Shown piece after piece: positions 15,466 to 24,380 of a DNA stretch of 64,000 bases. The notes beneath the pieces are model-generated. The model saw only the letters and a program-made list of their open reading frames with translations, was not told the origin of the DNA and did not search any database. Within the stretch, counting starts at the first letter, position 1; the number at the start of each line of letters is the position of its first letter. Position numbers and translations under genes: made by a program. The stretch comes from Bin16 sp965206315 (GTDB taxonomy: Bacteria; Chloroflexota; Dehalococcoidia; Lucifugimonadales; Australimonadaceae). The stretch spans positions 186,001 through 250,000 of the forward strand of contig OZ242210.1 of assembly GCA_965206315.1 (NCBI GenBank), read 5' to 3'.

Positions 15466-16722
15466 ATGAGACGGAGCATGCGGGCAGGGCCCGGTTCGAG
15501 CATGTTCAGCAGGCAGGGCCTGCCGCTCTTCGCGACGTACCTCATCTGGGGGACCGGGAGCGGGGCGCAGACGCTGGGACGATCGCTGTTCGCCTTCGAA
15601 CTCGAGAACTCGATCTTCCTCGTCACGCTGCTCTTTGCGGCGCTGGGTGCGTCCCGCATCATCTCCGCTCCACTCACCGGCTTCCTGACAGACCGCGTCG
15701 GACGCAAGCCGCTGGCGGTGATAGGGGCCTTCCTCAGAGGCGCCGCGTCGTTCGGCGTGCTCTACATCGACAGCTACGCGGCGTTCTTCGTGCTGGAGCT
15801 CATCGGCAACACCGGTGTGTCGATGTGGCAGACCACCTCGCAGGTGGTCATCGCGGACATGAGCACGCCCGAGAACCGGGGACGCGCCGTTGCGATGCGG
15901 AACTCTTCGATGCGCCTCGGCCAACTCATCGGGCCGGTGCTCGGCGGAGTGATCGCCGTAACGTGGGGCCTGCCACAGGTGTTCGTGGTGAACGGCGTCT
16001 CCAAGTTCCTGGTCATGTTCATCACGCTCTACATGATCGGTGAGACGCGCCCCACACGCGAGCGCCGTCCCGCCGCCGAGCGGACGACCCTGCGCGCCGA
16101 CCTGCTCCCCATCGTTATGAGCCGCGCCTTCATCGCGCTGGCCCTCACCACCATCGCCGCAACGCTGATCGGCCAGAGCATGGTACAGGCGATGTTCCCC
16201 ATCGCGGGCAAGATAGAGGCAGGCCTGATTGAGAGCGAGATCGGATTGCTCATCACCGTCGCCGGCATCATCACGCTGCTCGGCTCCTTCCCCAACGGTA
16301 TTCTGGTCGACCGGTTCGGAAGAAAGACCTCGCTGGTGCCGGGGCTGCTGATCGCCGCCGGGGCGGCAACCCTCCTGTCCACGATGGACGGCTTCGGCAG
16401 TGCGCTGTTGGGGATGGCGGTGCTGGGCCTGGCAATCGCAATGACGATGGGCTCCACACAAGCCTTCGCCATGGACCTTGCGCCGGAGGACAAGCGCGGA
16501 GCCTTCCTCGGCGTCTGGGCATCCTTCCAGAGCTTCGGCTCCGCAGTGGGCCCGCTGACCGCTGGCGCCGTCGCAGAGATCTGGGGCTTTGGGACGGCGT
16601 TCATCGCCGTCGCGGCGTTCCTCGTGGTCTGCGCACTGGTGATGGCGGCGTTCGGCCCGGAGACACGCTCACAGCGCCGGCGTGAAGTGGAAGCGGCTTC
16701 GGACGCGCCGGGGCGCGAGTAG
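15466..16722 (+). CDS. MFS transporter
   Basis: This is a 12-helix major facilitator of 418 residues. Family loops are seen as GFLTDRVGRKPLA after helix 2 and VDRFGRKTSL in the second half. The ENRGRAVAMRNSSMRLGQ stretch is typical of multidrug-efflux-like members. TAGACT at 15435-15440 could be its -10. It diverges from the eutA-like operon and converges on the gene at 16755. Substrate and direction are unknown. Confidence 0.85.
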   Translation: MRRSMRAGPGSSMFSRQGLPLFATYLIWGTGSGAQTLGRSLFAFELENSIFLVTLLFAALGASRIISAPLTGFLTDRVGRKPLAVIGAFLRGAASFGVLYIDSYAAFFVLELIGNTGVSMWQTTSQVVIADMSTPENRGRAVAMRNSSMRLGQLIGPVLGGVIAVTWGLPQVFVVNGVSKFLVMFITLYMIGETRPTRERRPAAERTTLRADLLPIVMSRAFIALALTTIAATLIGQSMVQAMFPIAGKIEAGLIESEIGLLITVAGIITLLGSFPNGILVDRFGRKTSLVPGLLIAAGAATLLSTMDGFGSALLGMAVLGLAIAMTMGSTQAFAMDLAPEDKRGAFLGVWASFQSFGSAVGPLTAGAVAEIWGFGTAFIAVAAFLVVCALVMAAFGPETRSQRRREVEAASDAPGRE

Positions 16723-16754
16723 CCCGCATCCCGGCACGGTACGCCCATCGCGCG

Positions 16755-17789
16755 TTAGAGGTTCAGGGTGATGGGAGCGAACATCTCCTCGATGCTGGCC
16801 CGCTTCTTCGTCAGCCCCTGCTCGTGCGAGTAGTCGATGAGCGTGTTGAGCATCGCCTCGTTCGCCTTCACACCGTACGGGTACGGGTCGTTGCCGAACA
16901 CCGCCCGCGTCTGGCGCATGTAGTCGTTCCCGAAGACGAGGTCGGTCGGCATCCGGGCGGGCAGCGTGCGCATCGACAGGTCCTTCGCCTGGACGAAGGC
17001 GTTGTAGAGGTTGAGCGCCACCCATGGATACTCGCGGTAGACATCGCCTCGTATCACGTAGGTGTGGTTGGCGGGAATGAACCCGTGCTCCTTGAAGAAC
17101 CGCGTCCCTTCCGCGATGCGGTCCGGGAACATCGGCTTGATCTTGCTCAAGTCGCCCTGGCCCTGGATGCGCCACGAGCGGTCGACGAGGTTGGGCCCCT
17201 GCCCGCCGGGCTCGTTGAGGGCTGCAGGGTTCACCGACGCGATGTCCAGCTTGTTGGCGAGCAGCATGGACGCGAGGCTCTCGTCCGGGGGGACGCGCTG
17301 GAAGGAGATGCCCTCCGGCGGTTCGAATCCGGTGGCGCCGCCGTGGCTCATCTCTTCGGTGCGCTCCATGTACCAGTGCACCTTGTACTGCGACACGCCG
17401 TGGTCGTGCTCCATGATGCCGCGCATCCAGAGCGCCGCGGTCTGCTGGTACTCCCCTACCCCGATGCGCTTGCCCACCACGTCGGACGGCTTCTCGATGC
17501 CGGAGTCCGTGTGGTAGTGCAGGCCCATGTGCATGAAGCTGCGGTGAGGGAAAACGGGTAGCGCTATCCAGTCCGCTCCCTGCTCCCGCGAGATGAGATA
17601 CGACGAGATGGAAAGCTCGTGGAACTGGAACTCGCCGAAGTTAAGATGCCGCCACGCGCCTTCGGACATGCCTCCGAAGGTGTGGATCAGTTCGATCCCC
17701 TCGGGCTGTACCCGCCCGTCGAGCAACGGCGCGACACGGTCGCTGGTGGACGACATGAAACTGAGCCGGAGCTTCGGTTTGCTGACCAT
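16755..17789 (-). CDS. 4,5-dihydroxyphthalate decarboxylase-like protein
   Basis: This 344-residue protein resembles the 4,5-dihydroxyphthalate decarboxylase family, which has a periplasmic-binding-protein fold. Visible cues are the LLDGRVQPEGIEL start, GEFQFHELSISSYL, and IGVGEYQQTAALWMRGI. There is no signal peptide, which argues for an intracellular enzyme rather than an ABC-type binding protein. The known family member makes protocatechuate from 4,5-dihydroxyphthalate. Nearby amidohydrolases and Rieske oxygenases would fit aromatic catabolism, but the substrate is not shown. GGAGGAG precedes the ATG. Confidence 0.68.
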   Translation of the reverse strand: MVSKPKLRLSFMSSTSDRVAPLLDGRVQPEGIELIHTFGGMSEGAWRHLNFGEFQFHELSISSYLISREQGADWIALPVFPHRSFMHMGLHYHTDSGIEKPSDVVGKRIGVGEYQQTAALWMRGIMEHDHGVSQYKVHWYMERTEEMSHGGATGFEPPEGISFQRVPPDESLASMLLANKLDIASVNPAALNEPGGQGPNLVDRSWRIQGQGDLSKIKPMFPDRIAEGTRFFKEHGFIPANHTYVIRGDVYREYPWVALNLYNAFVQAKDLSMRTLPARMPTDLVFGNDYMRQTRAVFGNDPYPYGVKANEAMLNTLIDYSHEQGLTKKRASIEEMFAPITLNL

Positions 17790-17819
17790 GACCTCTCCTC
17801 CTGTTGTGCGGTGCTGTTT

Positions 17820-18887
17820 CTAGAAACCGTAGAAGCGGCGGGTGTTCTCGAAGAGCACCGCGTGCTTCTGATCGTCGGTGAGCGTCTCGTCCTCGAGCGT
17901 CTCCTCGATCTCGTGCATCGCCGCGGTGAGGTCGACCTCGTGCGGGTAGTCGGAGGAGTAAGCGAACGGCTCGATGCCGATGCGCGAGGCGACGTACGGC
18001 AGGCTCACGTCATTCCCCTCGCAGCCGATGAGCACGTTCCCGCTCGTGATGTACTCGTCGAACGGGCGCTTCGCCACCTTGCCGAAGAACTCGTCGTCGC
18101 GTATCGCGCGGTCGAGCACGGGCACGAGCCAGCCGGGACCGCCCTCCAGGAACGCGAGCTTGAGGCCGGGGTACCGGTCGAATACGCCGTGGTAGACCAG
18201 AGCGACGAGCGAGTACATGAGCGGTACCGGATGGTGCAGGACGTGCGAGCCCACGAAGTCGGTGAACGTGTCGAGGCCGATCCCCCGGTTCGATCCGCCG
18301 TGCAGCGCGAGCACGCAGCCGAGGTTGGCCGCCTCCTCGTACACCGGCCAGTAGTACTCGTGGGCGAGGTGCAGCGGGAGGCCGGTAGTGGGAAGCATCG
18401 CGCCCGGCATGCCGAGGTCGCGCACGATGCGGCGCAGCTCTGCGACCGCCAGGCTCGGGCTCTGCATCGGTATCAGTCCAACGGGGTGTATGCGCGCGTC
18501 CACCTTGTGGTAGCGGTCGTACACGTAGTCATTGTAGGCACGGCAGAGGCGGTCGGCGTACTCCGGCGTCTGGATGAAGCCGACGGCAAGACCGCGCGTG
18601 GGAAAGATGACGGTCTGTTCGATGCCGGTCTTGTCGAGGAAGTGGGTCCAGTCTTCGCCGGAGCCGGTGCGCTCCTCGCTGGCCATCGTCCGCTCTCCCC
18701 CGAACCGTCCTCCCTCACCCTTGAAGAAGTTGTGGATGCCGTCCAGCGTTGGGAACGGCCCGTCCTGTGCGGGCACCTGGCCTGTAGCCACCGCCTTGAT
18801 GGAGTCGTCAACGTACGCGCCGAGTTCGCTGTTCGACTCGATCAGGTGGCCGTCCGAGTCCAAGAGCCTGACCTGCGTGCTGGTCAT
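17820..18887 (-). CDS. Amidohydrolase-2 family protein (PF04909)
   Basis: This is a TIM-barrel metal-dependent hydrolase or decarboxylase of 355 residues, in the family of ACMSD and gamma-resorcylate decarboxylase. The N-terminal metal motif reads LLDSDGHLIE (Asp-x-His rather than His-x-His). Later come LALHGGSNRG with a ligand histidine and YSSDYPHEV with the catalytic Asp. I start at the ATG at 18887, which has GGGAGGGG seven bases upstream; an in-frame extension further upstream looks non-coding. It is divergent from a close paralogue at 19076. Confidence 0.82.
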   Translation of the reverse strand: MTSTQVRLLDSDGHLIESNSELGAYVDDSIKAVATGQVPAQDGPFPTLDGIHNFFKGEGGRFGGERTMASEERTGSGEDWTHFLDKTGIEQTVIFPTRGLAVGFIQTPEYADRLCRAYNDYVYDRYHKVDARIHPVGLIPMQSPSLAVAELRRIVRDLGMPGAMLPTTGLPLHLAHEYYWPVYEEAANLGCVLALHGGSNRGIGLDTFTDFVGSHVLHHPVPLMYSLVALVYHGVFDRYPGLKLAFLEGGPGWLVPVLDRAIRDDEFFGKVAKRPFDEYITSGNVLIGCEGNDVSLPYVASRIGIEPFAYSSDYPHEVDLTAAMHEIEETLEDETLTDDQKHAVLFENTRRFYGF

Positions 18888-19001
18888 GGTTCCCCTCCCT
18901 GCTCCCTGCTGGCGGCATGCTACCACCAACGGTTCGCGCACGCGCACGATGGAGCACGGGACTGCGTCTGCCGGAAATCCGTTCAGAATCAAGCGTTTTC
19001 C

Positions 19002-19032
19002 TTGACACAAGTCTGTGAAAGCCAAGTATGAT
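19002..19032 (+). promoter_or_regulatory. Promoter candidate for the amidohydrolase at 19076
   Basis: A perfect TTGACA lies at 19002-19007 and TATGAT at 19027-19032. The 19-base spacing is long. Transcription from here would exclude an in-frame ATG at 19028 and favours the start at 19076. Confidence 0.45.
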
Positions 19033-19075
19033 TCCGACGCTTGCGCCCACCGAAACGGCGCAGGAGTGGGAGGGC

Positions 19076-20185
19076 ATGATGGCGAACCTGGAGATCGTGA
19101 TCGACGGCGACGGCCACATCTTCGAAGACGGAGAGGAGCTTCGGAAGCACCTGCGAAGCCCGCTGGCGGATGCCAACATCGCAAAGCTGTTCAGCATCTT
19201 TCCGCAGTTGGACCACCTTCACCACAGCGTCGTGCGCAACCCTGAGGACTCGTTCGGCATCAGCAACGGCGTCTTCAAGGATCCGGGCGTCGAGGGCTGG
19301 GGTGAGTTCATGGACAGGGCCGGCGTCGAGTCCGCCGTGCTCTACCCGACCTCCGGCCTCTCCTACGGCAAGATCATCGACCTGGACTTCGCCATCCAGG
19401 CATGCCAGGCGTACAACGACTGGATCACCGACGCGTACTCCTCCAGGGACAGCCGTCTGCACCCGGTCGCGCTGATCCCGATGCAGGAGCCGGACGCCGC
19501 TGTCGAGGAGCTGCGCCGCGCCGTGAACGACCTCGGCATGTGCGGAGCGATGCTCCCGTCCACCGGGCTCATGACGCACTTGGGAGCGAAGACCTACTGG
19601 CCCGTCTACGCGGAGGCAGAGCGCCTCGGCGTACCGCTGGCGGTGCACGGGGGCGCCCACCACGACCTGGGCATGAACACCATGAACGTGTTCGCGGCCA
19701 CGCACGCCATCGGCCACCCTGTCGGCATCATGATCGGGCTGGCGGGGATGCTCTTCAACGGCGTGTTCGAGCGCTTCCCCGGCCTCAAGGTCGGTTTCCT
19801 GGAGGGCGGGGTCGGCTGGTTCCTCATGGCGCTGGAGCGGTTCAACGGCTCCTGGGAGGCGTTCACCCCCTTCGACCCGCGCGAAGAACTGCTGCAGCTA
19901 CCGGAAGGCATGAACGTGCGCGAGTACCTCATCAGCCTCTGCCGCCAGGGTCGTGTGCGCATCGGCGTCGAGGGCGACGAGCCCGCGCTTGCCTACGCCG
20001 TGCACGTCGCCGGGCCGGAGGCGTTCATCTTCTCGTCCGACTTCCCGCACGAGGTCAACCTCGGCAGCATCCGGCACGAGATAGAGGAGTTGATCGAGAT
20101 CGAAGAGCTTTCTCCGGAGGAGAAGGAAGCCATCCTCTGGAAGAACTCGCTGGACTTCTACAACCTCAGCTCCGCGGCTGCCTAG
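19076..20185 (+). CDS. Amidohydrolase-2 family protein (PF04909)
   Basis: This is a paralogue of the divergent gene at 17820, 369 residues from the ATG at 19076. Metal-site landmarks are VIDGDGHIFED at the N-terminus, PLAVHGGAHHD in the middle and IFSSDFPHEVNLG near the end. The same family includes non-oxidative decarboxylases of aromatic acids and lactone hydrolases. GGAG at 19063-19066 is nine bases before the start. The TRAP operon follows in the same direction, so imported substrate may be processed by this enzyme. Confidence 0.82.
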   Translation: MMANLEIVIDGDGHIFEDGEELRKHLRSPLADANIAKLFSIFPQLDHLHHSVVRNPEDSFGISNGVFKDPGVEGWGEFMDRAGVESAVLYPTSGLSYGKIIDLDFAIQACQAYNDWITDAYSSRDSRLHPVALIPMQEPDAAVEELRRAVNDLGMCGAMLPSTGLMTHLGAKTYWPVYAEAERLGVPLAVHGGAHHDLGMNTMNVFAATHAIGHPVGIMIGLAGMLFNGVFERFPGLKVGFLEGGVGWFLMALERFNGSWEAFTPFDPREELLQLPEGMNVREYLISLCRQGRVRIGVEGDEPALAYAVHVAGPEAFIFSSDFPHEVNLGSIRHEIEELIEIEELSPEEKEAILWKNSLDFYNLSSAAA

Positions 20186-20240
20186 GCCGCCGGGAGCATG
20201 TCAGAACATACGTCCCTTTGACCAGGGTTTGGGAGGAATC

Positions 20241-22310
20241 ATGAGAGTCAGCAGGTACCTGTTCGCAATCGCACTGATCGCCGCTCTCGGCCTCTTTGCC
20301 ATCGCATGTGGCGACGACGAGCCGGAACCGACGGCGACGCCCGTCCCGGCTGCAGCCACGCCAACGCCGACAGAGGCGGCGATGATGGAGGAGGACGAGC
20401 CGGTGACGATCGACCTGATCGACGCCTTCCCGGAGGTGCTCGACGTCTCCAGAGCGACGGCGTTCTTCATCGAAGAGGTGAGCAATCTCTCCGACGGTTC
20501 GGTCACCATCAACCGCGTCGGTGGCCCGGAGGTCACGCACTCGCTCGAGCAGTTCGCTCCGACGCGCGACGGCGTGTACGACGCCATCGCCACCGTCGGC
20601 GCATACCACACCGACCACACCAAGCTCGGCCTCGGCGAGAACGTAGCCGCCAACTACACCCGCGTCGCCGACAACTACGGCCCGCGCGTGGAGTGCGGCT
20701 TGTACGACGCGCTGGAAGACATCTATGCGCCGCTCGGCATCCAGTACGTCGGCTCCATCGCCGGCGGATGGGGCGCGCGGCTCTGGACGAACGAGCCCGT
20801 CCGCGACGTGACCGACCTCGACGGCGTGCACCTGCGCGCGGCAACCATCTACCAGCCCTTCCTGCACGACTACGGCGCAACCACCACACCGCTCCAGTTC
20901 TCCGAGATCTACCCCGCGCTCGAGAAGGGCGTCATCCAGGGTCTCTACTGGGGCGGCGTCGGCGCGTTGAACGGCAAGTGGGACGAGGTCATCAAGTACC
21001 AGTACCCCGACTCGCTCGCGGGCGGCGGCGGCGTCTCCATCATGTTCAACCAGGATGCCTGGGACCAACTCTCCGAGAAGCAGCAGCAGGCCGTGCGGGA
21101 CGCTATTGCAGCCGCGTCGGTCTTCTACACTGAGTTCATCGACGGCGTGGAACGGAACGAGGTCACCGTGCTCGGAGAGCGTGGCATCGAGAGCATTCCA
21201 TGGCCCGAGGACCTGAAGAACCGGTGGACGAACGACCACTACGACAAGATCATCGACGACTTCATCATCGCCCCGGACCCGGTGCTCGGTCAGCCGCTCG
21301 CCGACGCCATCCGCTGCGTGAACGACATCGTGCTCCCCGACCGCGAGGTCGTGGACGAGCCGGTCACGATCGACCTGATCGACGCATTCCCGACCGTGCT
21401 GGACGTTGCCAGGTCCACGGCCTTCTTCATCGAAGAGGTCAACCGGATCTCCAACGGCACCGTCACCATCAACCGCGTCGGTGGCCCGGAGGTCACGCAC
21501 TCGCTGGAGCAGTTCGCTCCGACGCGCGACGGCGTGTACGACGCCATCGCCACCGTCGGCGCATACCACACCGACCACACCAAGCTCGGCCTCGGTGAGA
21601 ACGTCGCGGCCAACTACACCCGCATCGCGGACAACCACACGCCGCGCATCCAGTGCGGCATGTACGACGCACTGGAAGACATCTACGCACCGCTGGGCAT
21701 CCAGTACGTCGCGTCCATCACCGGCGGCTGGGGTGCCCGTCTGTGGACGGTAGACCCGATCCGCGAGATCAGCGACCTGGACGGCGTGCACCTGCGAGCG
21801 GCAACCATCTACCAGCCGTTCCTGCACGCCTACGGCGCAACCACCACACCGCTGCAGTTCTCCGAGATCTACCCCGCGCTCGAGAAGGGCGTTATCAAGG
21901 GTCTCTACTGGGGCGGCGCCGGCGCGCTGGCGGGCAAGTGGAACGAGGTTATCAAGTACCAGTACCCCGACTCGCTCGCGGGCGGCGGCGGTATCGGAAT
22001 CATGTTCAACCAGGAAGCCTGGGACAACATGTCGCCGCGCCAGCAGGAGGCGGTGCGCGCCGCCACCAAGACCGCCTCGAAGTTCTACACCGAGTACATC
22101 GACGAGGTTGAGCGGACGGAGGTGGCGACACTCGAATCTCAGGGTATCGAGAAGATCGAGTGGTCCGACGAGATGAAGGCAACCTTCACCAACGACCACT
22201 ACGACAAGATCATCGAGGACTTCATCATCGCGCCGGACCCGGTGCTCGGCCAGCCACTGGCTGACGCTATCCGCTGCGTGAACGACATCGTCCTGGCTGA
22301 CCGGCAGTAG
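20241..22310 (+). CDS. TRAP-type binding lipoprotein with two tandem DctP domains
   Basis: This is the substrate-capturing component of a TRAP transporter. The signal LFAIALIAALGLFAIAC ends in a lipobox cysteine, followed by a Pro/Thr-rich linker. Two complete DctP domains follow in one 689-residue chain, where normal DctP is about 330. Both begin DEPVTIDLIDAFP and end APDPVLGQPLADAIRC. By eye about four residues in five are identical between the halves. No frameshift or stop lies between them. GGGAGGA precedes the ATG. It is followed by dctQ- and dctM-type genes. Confidence 0.92.
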   Translation: MRVSRYLFAIALIAALGLFAIACGDDEPEPTATPVPAAATPTPTEAAMMEEDEPVTIDLIDAFPEVLDVSRATAFFIEEVSNLSDGSVTINRVGGPEVTHSLEQFAPTRDGVYDAIATVGAYHTDHTKLGLGENVAANYTRVADNYGPRVECGLYDALEDIYAPLGIQYVGSIAGGWGARLWTNEPVRDVTDLDGVHLRAATIYQPFLHDYGATTTPLQFSEIYPALEKGVIQGLYWGGVGALNGKWDEVIKYQYPDSLAGGGGVSIMFNQDAWDQLSEKQQQAVRDAIAAASVFYTEFIDGVERNEVTVLGERGIESIPWPEDLKNRWTNDHYDKIIDDFIIAPDPVLGQPLADAIRCVNDIVLPDREVVDEPVTIDLIDAFPTVLDVARSTAFFIEEVNRISNGTVTINRVGGPEVTHSLEQFAPTRDGVYDAIATVGAYHTDHTKLGLGENVAANYTRIADNHTPRIQCGMYDALEDIYAPLGIQYVASITGGWGARLWTVDPIREISDLDGVHLRAATIYQPFLHAYGATTTPLQFSEIYPALEKGVIKGLYWGGAGALAGKWNEVIKYQYPDSLAGGGGIGIMFNQEAWDNMSPRQQEAVRAATKTASKFYTEYIDEVERTEVATLESQGIEKIEWSDEMKATFTNDHYDKIIEDFIIAPDPVLGQPLADAIRCVNDIVLADRQ
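20394..22310 (+). repeat. In-frame tandem duplication, unit 960 bases
   Basis: The unit at 20394-21353 is repeated at 21354-22310, precisely in frame (320 codons). Between 20502 and 20644 only two bases differ from the matching stretch 21462-21604. Other parts differ much more, so similarity is uneven along the unit. Confidence 0.93.
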
Positions 22311-22403
22311 GAAGACTCATCACGCGGGCCGGGCTTCCACGAGGGGCCCGGCCCGCGACAGCCCGCTCTCGGCTGAGACTGGAGCGGGTTCCGGTGAGAG
22401 GCG

Positions 22404-23036
22404 ATGGCAGAAGCGACTGACACCCAGCAGGACCAACCCGAGGGGCCGAAGAGCCTTCCTTCGCGCTTGGTAGGAGCGCTGCTGGATGTCACTGACCAGC
22501 AGCGGGCGGCGCGCACCAGGAACCCGCTGGCCACCCAGATATTCGACTGGATCATCGACATCTCCGCATTCGCCGGAGCGCTCATCGTGCTCTACGTGGC
22601 GCTGACCATCGGCGCGAACGTCCTGGGGCGTTACGTCTTCGAATCGCCGTTGAAGTGGGCCCTGCCCACGACCGAGTACAGCCTGTTGTACCTCACGTTC
22701 CTCGCGGCGCCCATCGTGCTCCGGCGCGAGGGTCACGTGCGCATGACCGCCATCACCGAGCGGCTTGGCAGCACGGCGCGCCTCTGGTTCTACATCGTCG
22801 GCTCGTTCATCTCCTCGGCGGTCTGCGGCGTCATGGCCTGGCAGTCGTTCGAGAAGACGGTGGAGGAGTTCCAGTCCGGGGCCATTCTCCTCTCCGGCAT
22901 CGAGGTGCCGCGCGCGCTGGTCACGTGGGTCATCCCCTACGGGTTCATCCTGCTCGGCCTCCAGTTCCTCCGCATGGGCGTCAACGCCGTGCGCCTGCGC
23001 CGTTACAGGGAGACGGTTGAGGAGGCAGGCATCTAG
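22404..23036 (+). CDS. TRAP transporter small permease (DctQ family)
   Basis: This is the small four-helix membrane subunit of a TRAP transporter, 210 residues. Typical features are WIIDISAFAGALIVLYVAL as helix 1, NVLGRYVFESPLKWA, the LLYLTFLAAPIVLRREGHVRM stretch, and a last helix ending in a basic tail. A soluble 40-residue N-terminal extension is present. It sits between the duplicated binding protein and the large permease, ten bases before the latter. Confidence 0.85.
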   Translation: MAEATDTQQDQPEGPKSLPSRLVGALLDVTDQQRAARTRNPLATQIFDWIIDISAFAGALIVLYVALTIGANVLGRYVFESPLKWALPTTEYSLLYLTFLAAPIVLRREGHVRMTAITERLGSTARLWFYIVGSFISSAVCGVMAWQSFEKTVEEFQSGAILLSGIEVPRALVTWVIPYGFILLGLQFLRMGVNAVRLRRYRETVEEAGI

Positions 23037-23045
23037 CGCCGGCCC

Positions 23046-24374
23046 ATGGAACTCTTCGGCTACGAATTCTCCTGGTGGCTCACCCTCATCATCTTCTTCG
23101 CGCTGCTGCTTGCGCTCATGTCGACCGGGATGCCTGTCGCGATCGCATTCGCAGTGCTCAACATCGCCGGTCTTCTGCTCGTCGTGGACGGTTTCAAGGG
23201 CCTGGAGCTGCTGGCAGGCAGCGTCTACAGGTCGGTCGCGACGTTCAACCTGCTCGCCATACCGATGTTCTTCCTGCTCGGCGAGGTGCTGTTCCAGTCC
23301 CGCGTCATCGGACTGACCATCGACGTGATGGACCGCTGGATAGGCAAGGTGCGCGCGCGCCTGCTGTTCACCTCCCTCGGCGCGGGGACGATCCTGGCGA
23401 CCCTCAGCGGCGCGGGCATGGCGGACACCGCGCTGCTCGGCACGACGCTCCATCCGGAGATGGAGCGGCGGGGCTACGACCGCCGCCTGTCGCTGGGCAC
23501 GATCATGTCGTCAGGACTGCTCGCCGCCATCATCCCGCCGAGCGCCCTGGCAGTGCTCCTCGGGAGCCTGGCGGAAGTGTCGATCGCACGGCTCCTCATC
23601 GCGGGATTCATGCCCGGCCTGCTCATGGTGGCCGTCTACGCCGTCTACATCTGGATCCGCGTGCGGATGAACCCGAACCTCGCCCCGCCGTACACGGGTG
23701 AGGTCGTCACCTGGCGCTATCGCTTCCTGGGCCTCGCCCAGATGAGCCCCCTCGGCATCATCGTAATCATGGTCATGGGCTTCATCCTCTTCGGCGTCAC
23801 GACACCGAGCGAAGCGGCGGCCACGGGGGCGATAGGGGCCTTCATCGTCGCGATTCTCTACCGGCGGCTCACCTTCAAGGTGGTCAAGGACTCGCTCTAC
23901 GGGACGCTGTACATCGGAGGGATGATCTTCCTCATCATCACCGGCGCGGTGGCGCTCGGCCAACTGCTGGCATTCACCGGGGCGACCCGCGAGTTCCTCG
24001 CGTTCATCGTGGACCTTGGTCTCTCAGCCGTCCTGCTCGTCATCATCGTGCAGCTGGCAGTGCTCGTCCTCGGCTTCTTCATAGACCAGCTCTCCATCAT
24101 GCTGGTGGCCATCCCGGTGCTGGTGCCGATCCTGGAACCGTTGGGCATCGATCCTGTGTGGTTCTGGGTGTTGTTCCTCATGAACATCTCCATCGGCGCC
24201 ATCACACCGCCGTTCGGCATGATGCTGTTCGCGCTCAAGGGCGTCGTCCCGCAGGCGTCCATGTCCGACCTGTACCGCGCAAGCATCCCGTTCGTGATCC
24301 TGGACGCCATCGCGGTCGGACTGGTCATCGCCTTTCCGGAGATCGCCACCTGGCTGCCGAACCTGGTGGCCTAG
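23046..24374 (+). CDS. TRAP transporter large permease (DctM family)
   Basis: This is the large membrane subunit that carries the sodium-coupled transport path, 442 residues with about 12 helices. Family stretches include STGMPVAIAFAVLN, FFLLGEVLFQS, LGAGTILATLSGAGMADTAL and IIPPSALAVLLGSLAE. The three TRAP genes lie in the order binding protein, small permease, large permease with short spacers, so one transcript is likely. The substrate is probably an organic acid. Confidence 0.92.
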   Translation: MELFGYEFSWWLTLIIFFALLLALMSTGMPVAIAFAVLNIAGLLLVVDGFKGLELLAGSVYRSVATFNLLAIPMFFLLGEVLFQSRVIGLTIDVMDRWIGKVRARLLFTSLGAGTILATLSGAGMADTALLGTTLHPEMERRGYDRRLSLGTIMSSGLLAAIIPPSALAVLLGSLAEVSIARLLIAGFMPGLLMVAVYAVYIWIRVRMNPNLAPPYTGEVVTWRYRFLGLAQMSPLGIIVIMVMGFILFGVTTPSEAAATGAIGAFIVAILYRRLTFKVVKDSLYGTLYIGGMIFLIITGAVALGQLLAFTGATREFLAFIVDLGLSAVLLVIIVQLAVLVLGFFIDQLSIMLVAIPVLVPILEPLGIDPVWFWVLFLMNISIGAITPPFGMMLFALKGVVPQASMSDLYRASIPFVILDAIAVGLVIAFPEIATWLPNLVA

Positions 24375-24380
24375 CGGCGG

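Noticed and set aside
16755..17789. An ABC-type periplasmic binding protein
   Set aside because: The fold family is shared, but there is no signal peptide and no ABC permease or ATPase is adjacent, so the intracellular decarboxylase-like reading is preferred.
20166..22199. A 677-residue minus-strand frame opposite the TRAP receptor
   Set aside because: It is antisense to the duplicated receptor and inherits its repeat. No domain is recognisable.
20394..22310. The receptor duplication as an assembly artefact
   Set aside because: The halves differ at many positions in a codon-respecting way and the frame is intact, so simple duplication by assembly error is unlikely. Read-level confirmation is still advisable.
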